The translations under genes and the position numbers were made by a program. The notes under the pieces were generated by a model that saw nothing but the letters and a program-made list of their open reading frames with translations, did not search any database and had not been told where the DNA came from. 6,092 nt of DNA from Bacteroidia bacterium (lineage in GTDB: Bacteria > Bacteroidota > Bacteroidia > Flavobacteriales > Flavobacteriaceae): positions 1-6,092 of the forward strand of contig JAUICT010000147.1 of assembly GCA_030429325.1 (NCBI GenBank), given 5' to 3'. Shown in pieces: positions 1-6,092 of this stretch; the stretch's first letter is position 1, and every line of letters begins with the position of its first letter.

Positions 1-2027
1 TCTTTGTGATGCCCGACATCGGTAGTGAAATCGCCAAAATTGAAAACCAAGATCTAGAAATTGAAAAAGAGGCCGAACTCAAGGAAGAACTTTTCAAGGA
101 CTTTGCCGTAAAGAGTGAACGTATCCATACCATGACACAGCTATTAAAAGCCTACACGCTTTTTGAAAAAGATGTGGAATATGTGGTCATGGACAACAAG
201 GTAATGATCGTGGATGAGCAGACCGGTCGTATTATGGATGGTAGACGTTATTCCGATGGGCTTCACCAAGCCATCGAGGCCAAGGAAAATGTGAAGATCG
301 AGGCCATGACACAGACCTTTGCCACCATTACCCTTCAGAACTATTTTAGAATGTACAACAAGCTGGCCGGTATGACTGGTACAGCGGTCACCGAAGCAGG
401 TGAGTTTTGGGAAATCTATAAGTTGGATGTGATGGAAATCCCAACCAACCGACCCATTGCCCGTGATGACAGACATGATTTGATCTATAAGACCAAACGT
501 GAAAAATATAATGCCATTATTGAAGAAGTTACCGGACTAGCCAACGCTGGAAGACCTGTGTTGATCGGTACTACCTCAGTGGAAATATCCGAGCTGCTTT
601 CCAAATTGCTGAGTGTGCGCAAAATCAACCATAATGTATTGAACGCCAAACTTCACAAAAAAGAGGCGGACATTGTTGCCGAAGCTGGAAAAGCAGGCGT
701 GGTGACCATTGCCACGAACATGGCCGGTAGAGGTACGGATATTAAACTATCCAACGAGGTGAAGGATGCCGGCGGTCTCGCCATTATTGGTACGGAGCGC
801 CATGATTCCAGACGTGTGGATAGGCAGTTGAGAGGTCGTTCCGGACGTCAGGGAGATCCAGGTAGCTCGCAGTTCTATGTTTCTCTGGAAGATAACCTAA
901 TGCGCTTGTTCGGGTCGGACAGAGTAGCCAAAATGATGGACCGAATGGGCTTGGAAGAAGGTGAGGTCATTCAACATTCCATGATGACCAAATCCATTGA
1001 ACGGGCCCAGAAAAAGGTAGAGGAAAACAACTTTGGTATCCGTAAACGTCTTTTAGAATATGATGATGTTATGAATGCCCAAAGGGAAGTGGTCTACAAA
1101 CGTAGAAAGCATGCCTTGCAAGGGGAACGGCTTAAGGTGGATATTGCCAACATGATCTACGATACTTGTGAGGTAATCGCAGAAACCAATAAAATGGCCG
1201 ATGATTACAAAAACTTCGAGTTTGAACTGATCAAGTACTTCTCAATTACATCACCCATAAGTGAAGAGGAATTTAAGAAATTAAGCTTTCAGGAAATTGC
1301 CAATACCATTTACAAGGCTTCCTACCAGTTCTATCAACAGAAAATGGAACGTAGTGCCCATACGGCATTCCAAGTCATCAAAAAGGTATACGAAGACCAA
1401 TCCAACAATTTTGAGCGCATTGTGGTACCTTTTACCGATGGCATCAAAACCTTGAATGTGGTCACCAATTTGGAAAAAGCCTATACTACAGATGGCAAGC
1501 AATTGATCACTGATTTTGAGAAAAATATCTCATTGGCCATAATTGACGATTCCTGGAAAACGCATTTGCGAAAAATGGATGAGTTGAAGCAATCTGTCCA
1601 GTTGGCCGTACACGAACAAAAAGATCCACTTTTGATTTATAAGTTCGAGGCATTTGAACTCTTCAAGGAAATGATAGACAAGGTGAACAAAGAAGTAATT
1701 TCATTCCTGTTCAAGGGAGAACTGCCTTCTGAAAACACCAGTCAAATCCAAGAAGCCAGAAATGTGCGAAGGCCCAAGGAAAATCTTCAAACCTCAAAAG
1801 AAGAAATTCCAAACAGTGATGAACTGGCTGCCCAGAACAGAGCTGCAGGACAGACCCAAAGGCAAAGACCCCAGGTTACCGAGACCATTGTGCGTGAAAA
1901 ACCAAAAATTGGCAGGAACGACCGGGTCACCATTAAAAATGTGATGTCCGGGGAAAGCAAGACCTGCAAGTACAAACAAGCTGAGCCCCTTATTGAAAAG
2001 GGCGAGTGGGTTCTTGTAGAGGATTAA
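1..2027 (+). CDS. secA: SecA preprotein translocase ATPase, C-terminal part (5' end outside window)
   Basis: SecA is the cytoplasmic ATPase that pushes unfolded preproteins through SecYEG. The frame is open from the first complete codon (TTT at 3-5), so the GTG and ATG at 6-11 are internal codons of a 'FVMPDIG' stretch and not a start. Counting from the codon at 6, visible family motifs are VDEQTGRIMDGRRYSDGLHQ (69-88), GMTGTA (122-127), the second nucleotide-binding domain with IGTTSVE (187-193) and TNMAGRGTDIKL (237-248), and the arginine-rich QLRGRSGRQGDPGSS (274-288). The helical scaffold follows with LLEYDDVMNAQRE (349-361), then a two-helix-finger region around DDSWKTHLRKMDELKQS (514-530). 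About 670 residues remain; a full-length bacteroidotal SecA has roughly 1,100. The linker (about 575-630) is polar. The usual zinc-binding SEC-C end is absent: after KIGRND (634-639) the protein runs through 34 other residues and ends WVLVED. Identification is certain; only the tail's role is open. Confidence 0.98.
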   Translation, partial: FVMPDIGSEIAKIENQDLEIEKEAELKEELFKDFAVKSERIHTMTQLLKAYTLFEKDVEYVVMDNKVMIVDEQTGRIMDGRRYSDGLHQAIEAKENVKIEAMTQTFATITLQNYFRMYNKLAGMTGTAVTEAGEFWEIYKLDVMEIPTNRPIARDDRHDLIYKTKREKYNAIIEEVTGLANAGRPVLIGTTSVEISELLSKLLSVRKINHNVLNAKLHKKEADIVAEAGKAGVVTIATNMAGRGTDIKLSNEVKDAGGLAIIGTERHDSRRVDRQLRGRSGRQGDPGSSQFYVSLEDNLMRLFGSDRVAKMMDRMGLEEGEVIQHSMMTKSIERAQKKVEENNFGIRKRLLEYDDVMNAQREVVYKRRKHALQGERLKVDIANMIYDTCEVIAETNKMADDYKNFEFELIKYFSITSPISEEEFKKLSFQEIANTIYKASYQFYQQKMERSAHTAFQVIKKVYEDQSNNFERIVVPFTDGIKTLNVVTNLEKAYTTDGKQLITDFEKNISLAIIDDSWKTHLRKMDELKQSVQLAVHEQKDPLLIYKFEAFELFKEMIDKVNKEVISFLFKGELPSENTSQIQEARNVRRPKENLQTSKEEIPNSDELAAQNRAAGQTQRQRPQVTETIVREKPKIGRNDRVTIKNVMSGESKTCKYKQAEPLIEKGEWVLVED

Positions 2028-2052
2028 TTTCCAAAAAAATAAAAATTTAGTT

Positions 2053-2080
2053 AGCGGCAGCGATTTTAGCTGCCGCTTTT
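2053..2080 (+). terminator. Intrinsic terminator of secA
   Basis: A perfect 9-bp stem, AGCGGCAGC (2053-2061) with GCTGCCGCT (2069-2077), encloses the 7-base loop GATTTTA and runs into TTTT (2077-2080). It starts 25 bases after the secA stop codon. The stem is GC-rich against an AT-rich spacer, and an A-rich stretch precedes it (2034-2048). The T-tract is short, so termination may be incomplete. Hairpin geometry and position are seen directly; termination is inferred. Confidence 0.85.
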
Positions 2081-2108
2081 GATTATATCAAAAAACATTT
2101 TAGATTTA
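2078..2108 (+). promoter_or_regulatory. Candidate Bacteroidota-type promoter for the histidine kinase
   Basis: TTTG at 2078-2081 is followed after exactly 19 bases by TAGATTTA at 2101-2108. This fits the Bacteroidota primary sigma factor pattern (TTTG near -33 and TAnnTTTG near -7), with one mismatch in the last base. The -33 element overlaps the T-tract of the secA terminator, a compact terminator-promoter arrangement. Transcription would start near 2113-2116, leaving a leader of about 80 bases. Assigned by motif and spacing only. Confidence 0.5.
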
Positions 2109-2134
2109 CAGCACAAACACCCCGTAACAAGCTA

Positions 2135-2172
2135 CTTTTACTACTCCATTTTCAACCTTATCGTAGTAGAGG
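2135..2172 (+). other. Possible hairpin in the leader of the histidine kinase mRNA
   Basis: CTTTTACTAC (2135-2144) can pair with GTAGTAGAGG (2163-2172) over 10 contiguous positions, two of them G-U, around an 18-base loop. The 3' arm contains AGAGG (2168-2172), the only purine-rich, Shine-Dalgarno-like stretch before the ATG at 2193. It lies 20 bases upstream of that ATG, too far for a classical site. The pairing is real, but the loop is long and the AT-rich stem weak, so it may be chance. Confidence 0.22.
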
Positions 2173-2192
2173 AAAACAACCAAGCGTAGCAT

Positions 2193-3410
2193 ATGAAGAT
2201 TCCTATTAAGGACAGATATCGATTACAAGATAAAATTGATTTGATACTTAAAGTTAATTATAGCTCTTCTTTGTTCGCATTTATCCTAGGGATAATCTGC
2301 CTCTTTCTTCTGGATATTAAAGGCGTGATTCCGTATGCCTGCTTTGGTTTTGCCGTCGTAAACTTGGTAAACACCCTTCTTTATAAGCAACACCAAAACC
2401 TTATCCTCACATACAATCTCACTTCGGTCTTGGCCATGATCGGCGCCACTTTGGTAACCATATATAGTGGTGGTATTCAAAGCCCGTTTGTTTTTGTACT
2501 GGCCATTGTAGTTTTTGCCGGTTATGTGACCACCAAGGTGTTCGGACAGCTCTATTTGATTATTAACCTATCTGTGCTCGCCATTTTATTTCTGTATGAT
2601 GTTGGGAACTTTAAGGTTACGGAAAATACCATTCCTTTGGAATCCAGGGATTGGTTTGCATTCTTAAGTGCCGTTTTTGCAGTCTATTTATTGGGCGGCG
2701 TCTTTGGTAAAAATCTCTTAAGGGCGCATCACAAATTATACAAGTCCAGAAACGAGATTCAAGAGCGCATCCAGGAGAAGGAAATTTTACTAAAAGAAGT
2801 CCACCATCGGGTCAAGAACAATCTACAGACCGTTTCCAGCCTGTTGAGTCTACAATCCCGTGCCATAGCCGATGAAAAAATCAGCAACATCATCAAAAGT
2901 AGTCAGAATAGGGTTGTATCCATGGCCATGGTGCACGAAATGCTCTACAAGCGGGACGATTACCTTTCAAAAATTGAACTTAAGCCCTATGTACAAGAAT
3001 TATGCGATTACCTGGTACGTTCGGTAAAAGGAAACTCCAATAGTGTCAAGGTCAATTTGGATATTGACGACAACAAGCTCAGTATAGATACCATAATTCC
3101 CCTTGGACTTATTATCAACGAAACCATTACCAACGCTCTTAAATATGGTATAACGGAAGAGCATGATGGGGAAATCCATATTTCTTTGCACAAGCTGCCC
3201 AATGATCGTTATGAGATGTTCTTGGGAGATAATGGCATTGGGTATTCCGAGGACATCAATCCCAGAACAACTAATTCGTTGGGACTTAAACTTATCTATA
3301 ACCTAACACGCCAGCTAAGAGGTACCATTTCACGTGATTATGCCAAGAAAGGGACCTATTATCGTATAGAGTTTGAGGAAATTATAGAGGAATTCAACTC
3401 TGTTGATTAA
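2193..3410 (+). CDS. Membrane sensor histidine kinase, HisKA_2/HWE-like
   Basis: This 405-residue protein should autophosphorylate on histidine and pass the phosphate to a response regulator. Six hydrophobic segments (about 24-40, 45-63, 70-91, 97-115, 118-135, 153-171) form an N-terminal membrane domain of no family I recognise, with no large periplasmic sensor loop. A short charged, coiled-coil-like linker (about 178-200) leads to EVHHRVKNNLQ (202-212), the HisKA_2 phosphoacceptor box; H205, just before R-V-K-N, is the likely phosphorylated histidine. The ATP-binding domain shows an N-box IINETITNALKYG (307-319, with E310 and N314), DNGIG (346-350) and a glycine-containing SLGLKLI (362-368). 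The start is secure because TAG at 2187-2189 is in frame just upstream and no earlier start fits. No response regulator, PAS or GAF domain is encoded here, so partner and signal are unknown. It has its own candidate promoter behind the secA terminator and may read through into the peptidase gene 43 bases downstream. Confidence 0.93.
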   Translation: MKIPIKDRYRLQDKIDLILKVNYSSSLFAFILGIICLFLLDIKGVIPYACFGFAVVNLVNTLLYKQHQNLILTYNLTSVLAMIGATLVTIYSGGIQSPFVFVLAIVVFAGYVTTKVFGQLYLIINLSVLAILFLYDVGNFKVTENTIPLESRDWFAFLSAVFAVYLLGGVFGKNLLRAHHKLYKSRNEIQERIQEKEILLKEVHHRVKNNLQTVSSLLSLQSRAIADEKISNIIKSSQNRVVSMAMVHEMLYKRDDYLSKIELKPYVQELCDYLVRSVKGNSNSVKVNLDIDDNKLSIDTIIPLGLIINETITNALKYGITEEHDGEIHISLHKLPNDRYEMFLGDNGIGYSEDINPRTTNSLGLKLIYNLTRQLRGTISRDYAKKGTYYRIEFEEIIEEFNSVD

Positions 3411-3420
3411 ACTGTTTTTT

Positions 3421-3428
3421 TATCTTTA
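3421..3428 (+). promoter_or_regulatory. Possible -7 element ahead of the peptidase gene
   Basis: TATCTTTA matches the Bacteroidota TAnnTTTG element except for the last base, and follows a run of seven T (3415-3421). No TTTG lies at the proper distance; the nearest is TTG at 3403-3405, with only 15 bases between, shorter than usual. If used, transcription would begin around 3433-3436, inside the inverted repeat. Co-transcription with the kinase gene is an equally good explanation. Confidence 0.3.
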
Positions 3429-3448
3429 GAAGATTATCATTAATCTTC
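3429..3448. repeat. Perfect 8-bp inverted repeat between kinase and peptidase genes
   Basis: GAAGATTA (3429-3436) and TAATCTTC (3441-3448) are exact reverse complements separated by TCAT. The repeat ends five bases before the peptidase ATG. It is not followed by a T-tract on the + strand, and on the - strand it runs into A-rich sequence, so it does not look like a terminator in either direction. Its place just after a possible -7 element would suit a repressor operator or a short hairpin in the mRNA leader. The repeat is seen; any function is inferred. Confidence 0.5.
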
Positions 3449-3453
3449 ATCGC

Positions 3454-5973
3454 ATGTTAAAAAAACTACTCCTAGGAACCTTCCTTGTCTGTATTACCTT
3501 TTCAGTATCTGCCCAAGATTACTTTTTTAAGAAATTCCACCCTTTTAACGATAATGTACCCTCGCCTGAAGAATTTTTGGGGTACGGCATTGGTGATAGG
3601 CACACGCGACACGACCTCATCGTGGCTTATTTGACCAAACTTGCTGAAGTTTCGGATAGGGCCAGCATCCACCAATACGGTCAAACACATGAAGGAAGAA
3701 AACTGGTCATACTAACGGTTTCTTTACCAGAAAACTTGAACAACCTGGAACAATTGAAGCAAAAACACCTTCAATTTACAGACCCGTCCCAAACCCCAAC
3801 CAATTATGATGAGGTTCCCATTTTCATCAATTTGGGGTACAACGTCCACGGGAATGAGCCTTCCAGCTCCGAAGCTGCTTTGTTGACAGCCTATACTTTG
3901 ACCGCTTCCAACCATCCTGAAATATTGAACTACTTAAAGAACAGCGTAATTTTCATCGACCCTACCATTAATCCAGATGGAAGGGACAGGCATACCCAAT
4001 GGGCCAATATGTATCAAGGCAATCCATTGGTGGCCGACCCTGCCGATGCCGAACATAACGAATACTGGCCCATGGGCCGGACCAACCACTATTGGTTTGA
4101 TCTAAATAGGGATTGGTTATTGGCCATTCACCCAGAAAGTAGGGGCAAATTGACTTGGTATCATGAGTGGTACCCCAATGTAGTGACCGACTTTCATGAG
4201 ATGGGTAGCCAGAGCACGTATTTTTTTGAACCGATGAAGACCAATGGCTCCCTAAACCCCATCATGCCCAAAGAAAACTACGAAGACCTCAACAATCTTT
4301 TTGGTGATTATTTCTCCAAAGCATTGGACAGTATTGGTTCTTTTTACTTTACCAAGGAAGTTTTTGATGGAACCTATCCTGGTTACGGCTCCTCCTACCC
4401 CGATCTTCAGGGCGGTTTGGGATTGCTTTTTGAGCAGGCAAGCTCTAGGGGACACAAACAAACCACTGATTTCGGGGAAATTACTTTTCCGTTCACAATC
4501 AGAAATCAATACATCTCTAGCATTACCACCGTTAAAGCAGCGGTTGAAAACAAGGCCATGCTGCGCAAATACCAACAAGATTTCTTTAAAAGTGGGCTGA
4601 CAAATGCTTCAAAAAGCCGAATTCAAGGATATGCGTTTGGGGATGATCATGACGCCAATCGTGTAAAGGCTTTTGTAGACAAGCTGTTATTGCACAAGAT
4701 AGATGTTTACAAATCCGGGAACAGGTTTGTGGTGCCCACACGCCAACCACAGTACAGAATGGTACAGACCATGTTTGAAACCTACGGTAAATATCGGGAC
4801 AGTGTTTATTATGATGCTTCAGCTTGGTCCGTGGCCAATTTCTACAATATGAAATATAGTCCAGTGAATAACCTAAACTTGGGCGAGAAAGTAACTTCAA
4901 CAGATGGTCTTGTGAATCCACAAGCCGTACAAAAATCGGAGTATGCTTATATCATCGATTATGATGATTATAATGCTGTGGCCGTGTTACATTTTCTTCA
5001 ACAAAAAGGATTGGTGCTTTCATCTTCCTTTAAACCATTTACCATTAAAACAACCAGCGGTGATAAAAAGTTCAACTATGGGGCCTTGGTTGTTCCGGTG
5101 AGTCTTCAAAAGAAAGATGCCAATACTGTGTACGAATTGGTACAAGAAGCGCAAAAGAAATTTCAGGTTCCTGCCTATGCCATTCCTTCAGGATATAGCC
5201 TGCAGGGGATTGATTTGGGCAGCAGGTACGTCTCTCCCATTACCAAACCCACAGCAGTTATGCTTATTGGCGATGGCACACGGTCCTATGAAGCCGGAGA
5301 GGTTTGGCATTTATTGGATACCCGTGTTCATATGCCCATTACCAAGGTACCTTTGCGGAATTTCAACAGGTTGGATATGGACAAGTACAACACTTTGGTC
5401 ATGATATCCGGAAACTATGATTTCTCCGAAAACCAGCTTACAAAAATCAAAGATTGGGTAAGTAAAGGCAATACTTTGATTACTATTGGAACGGCTTCCA
5501 AATGGGCTATCGATAAAAAATTGGTCAAAGAAAAATTGACCGAACAGGAGAAAGACTCCACCGCAATTGTGGAACGTAAACCTTATGTGGACGCCCCGGA
5601 GAACATTGGCAAGGAAAGTGTGGGAGGAGCCATTTTTAAGGTAGATTTGGATGTGACCCACCCCTTGGCTTTTGGTTATAGAGACACGTCTATCCCTGTT
5701 TATAAGAACAATTCCGTGTGGTTGTCTCCAAGTAAGAATGCCTACGCAACCGTGGGCAAGTATGCCAAGAATCCACATATTGATGGCTTTATCACTTCCA
5801 AGAATATGGAAGAAAACCTTAAACCCTCTGCCTCTTTAATTGTTAGTGAGGTGGGAAGCGGTCGTGTGGTACTTTTTGCCGACAACCCCAATTTCCGGGG
5901 ATCATGGTACGGCACCAACCGTCTGTTCCTAAATGCATTGTTTTTAGGGGATAAGATTGAGGTTCCAGAATAA
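3454..5973 (+). CDS. Exported M14-family zinc carboxypeptidase-like protein with C-terminal amidotransferase-like domain
   Basis: This 839-residue metallopeptidase probably trims peptides in the periplasm. A signal peptide is clear: MLKK, a hydrophobic core, and SVSA-Q, giving likely cleavage after A20; C13 is not in a lipobox. The M14 domain (about 40-370) has zinc ligands H132 and E135 in HGNE, NPDGR (173-177), substrate-binding DLNRD (216-220, N218/R219), the third zinc ligand H248 in TDFHEMGS, and the likely catalytic E327 in LLFEQASSRG. All catalytic positions are present, so activity is expected. Beyond it, about 597-684 (AVMLIGDG, then LVMISGNYD, ending in TLITIGTASKW) resembles a class I glutamine amidotransferase-like fold. 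The mature protein has no cysteine, so that domain cannot be a Cys-dependent amidotransferase. I see no type IX sorting domain at the C-terminus (GDKIEVPE). The start is firm because TAG at 3427-3429 is in frame upstream. The next gene begins 15 bases after the stop. Substrate specificity cannot be read from the sequence. Confidence 0.93.
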   Translation: MLKKLLLGTFLVCITFSVSAQDYFFKKFHPFNDNVPSPEEFLGYGIGDRHTRHDLIVAYLTKLAEVSDRASIHQYGQTHEGRKLVILTVSLPENLNNLEQLKQKHLQFTDPSQTPTNYDEVPIFINLGYNVHGNEPSSSEAALLTAYTLTASNHPEILNYLKNSVIFIDPTINPDGRDRHTQWANMYQGNPLVADPADAEHNEYWPMGRTNHYWFDLNRDWLLAIHPESRGKLTWYHEWYPNVVTDFHEMGSQSTYFFEPMKTNGSLNPIMPKENYEDLNNLFGDYFSKALDSIGSFYFTKEVFDGTYPGYGSSYPDLQGGLGLLFEQASSRGHKQTTDFGEITFPFTIRNQYISSITTVKAAVENKAMLRKYQQDFFKSGLTNASKSRIQGYAFGDDHDANRVKAFVDKLLLHKIDVYKSGNRFVVPTRQPQYRMVQTMFETYGKYRDSVYYDASAWSVANFYNMKYSPVNNLNLGEKVTSTDGLVNPQAVQKSEYAYIIDYDDYNAVAVLHFLQQKGLVLSSSFKPFTIKTTSGDKKFNYGALVVPVSLQKKDANTVYELVQEAQKKFQVPAYAIPSGYSLQGIDLGSRYVSPITKPTAVMLIGDGTRSYEAGEVWHLLDTRVHMPITKVPLRNFNRLDMDKYNTLVMISGNYDFSENQLTKIKDWVSKGNTLITIGTASKWAIDKKLVKEKLTEQEKDSTAIVERKPYVDAPENIGKESVGGAIFKVDLDVTHPLAFGYRDTSIPVYKNNSVWLSPSKNAYATVGKYAKNPHIDGFITSKNMEENLKPSASLIVSEVGSGRVVLFADNPNFRGSWYGTNRLFLNALFLGDKIEVPE

Positions 5974-5988
5974 CCAACACCAGATATC

Positions 5989-6092
5989 ATGAAAAAAATA
6001 TTTTTCCTTGTAATATCACTCCAGTTTCTCTGGGCCACAGGTCAAGAGAGCATGAGTGAAGGACCATTTTCGCAACTTATCATCAGAGGCGT
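5989..6092 (+). CDS. Start of an exported protein, probably a secreted amidohydrolase (3' end outside window)
   Basis: Only 34 complete codons are visible and no stop is reached. The ATG follows the peptidase stop codon by 15 bases and lies in the same frame, so the two genes are probably co-transcribed. The N-terminus is a signal peptide: MKKIFF, a hydrophobic stretch, then WATGQES, with cleavage likely around residues 18-20. After a short polar spacer comes FSQLIIRGV. This is how many exported bacteroidotal amidohydrolases (metal-dependent hydrolase superfamily) begin, with 'L-I-I-R-G' as the first strand of the small beta domain before the TIM barrel. The metal-binding HxH motif would lie outside the window, so the family call rests on this short segment and on the peptidase neighbour. 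A different exported protein remains possible. That an exported protein starts here is much more secure than its family. Confidence 0.72.
   Translation, partial: MKKIFFLVISLQFLWATGQESMSEGPFSQLIIRG

Noticed and set aside
6..11. GTG-ATG at the window start as a true SecA start codon.
   Set aside because: The frame stays open to the window edge, and the sequence continues a conserved SecA core segment (F-V-M-P-D-I-G); several hundred N-terminal residues with the Walker motifs must lie upstream.
2133..2140. TACTTTTA as a -7 element for the kinase gene.
   Set aside because: No TTTG lies at the right distance; the pair TTTG (2078-2081) and TAGATTTA (2101-2108) fits far better.
3394..3421. Terminator after the kinase gene: a 5-bp stem TCAAC/GTTGA followed by a run of seven T.
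   Set aside because: The stem is short, overlaps the end of the coding region, and is separated from the T-run by eight bases, so it does not form a proper intrinsic terminator.
4221..4227. Run of T in the peptidase gene as a possible frameshift or slippage site.
   Set aside because: The reading frame and conserved protein motifs continue intact on both sides, and there is no alternative frame of interest to shift into.
5311..5778. Long open frame on the - strand (155 codons) inside the peptidase gene.
   Set aside because: It is fully antisense to a well-supported coding region, has low-complexity aromatic composition and no recognisable domain, and no promoter or ribosome site is evident. 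Similar - strand frames at 144-476, 4252-4578 and 4586-4921 were rejected for the same reason.
5992..6005. A/T palindrome AAAAATATTTTT at the start of the last gene.
   Set aside because: It is explained by lysine, isoleucine and phenylalanine codons of the signal peptide; such runs are expected there by chance in an AT-rich genome.

Overview
The window looks like chromosomal DNA of a member of the Bacteroidota, most likely a marine-type Flavobacteriaceae. The evidence is the SecA sequence and its unusual C-terminal tail, a TTTG / TAnnTTTG-like promoter, weak Shine-Dalgarno signals, moderate GC content, and two Sec-exported proteins with short, lysine-rich signal peptides. A closer placement (Allomuricauda, Maribacter or Zobellia relatives) is a guess from overall feel and was not tested.

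All genes are on the + strand. Positions 1-2027 hold the C-terminal two thirds of the preprotein translocase ATPase SecA; its start lies before the window. A GC-rich hairpin with a short T-tract (2053-2080) closes that unit. The spacer to the next gene holds a good candidate Bacteroidota promoter (2078-2108) and a possible leader hairpin. Positions 2193-3410 encode a membrane histidine kinase with six predicted membrane segments and a HisKA_2/HWE-like kinase core. No response regulator is visible beside it. A 43-base gap carries a T-tract, a possible -7 element and a perfect 8-bp inverted repeat. It leads to 3454-5973, a large exported M14-family zinc carboxypeptidase-like protein with a C-terminal glutamine-amidotransferase-like fold. 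Fifteen bases later, in the same frame, begins a second exported protein (5989 to the window end). Its first residues resemble the start of a secreted amidohydrolase.

Functionally the region joins a housekeeping export motor, an orphan sensor kinase, and what looks like a two-gene peptide-degradation unit acting in the periplasm or outside the cell. SecA is the motor that would export the two downstream proteins, but this adjacency probably reflects gene order rather than a dedicated pathway. I see no mobile element, CRISPR array, tRNA or rRNA. No convincing unknown system is present. The points most worth checking are the replaced SecA zinc tail, the palindrome ahead of the peptidase gene, the cysteine-free amidotransferase-like domain, and the peptidase-amidohydrolase pairing.
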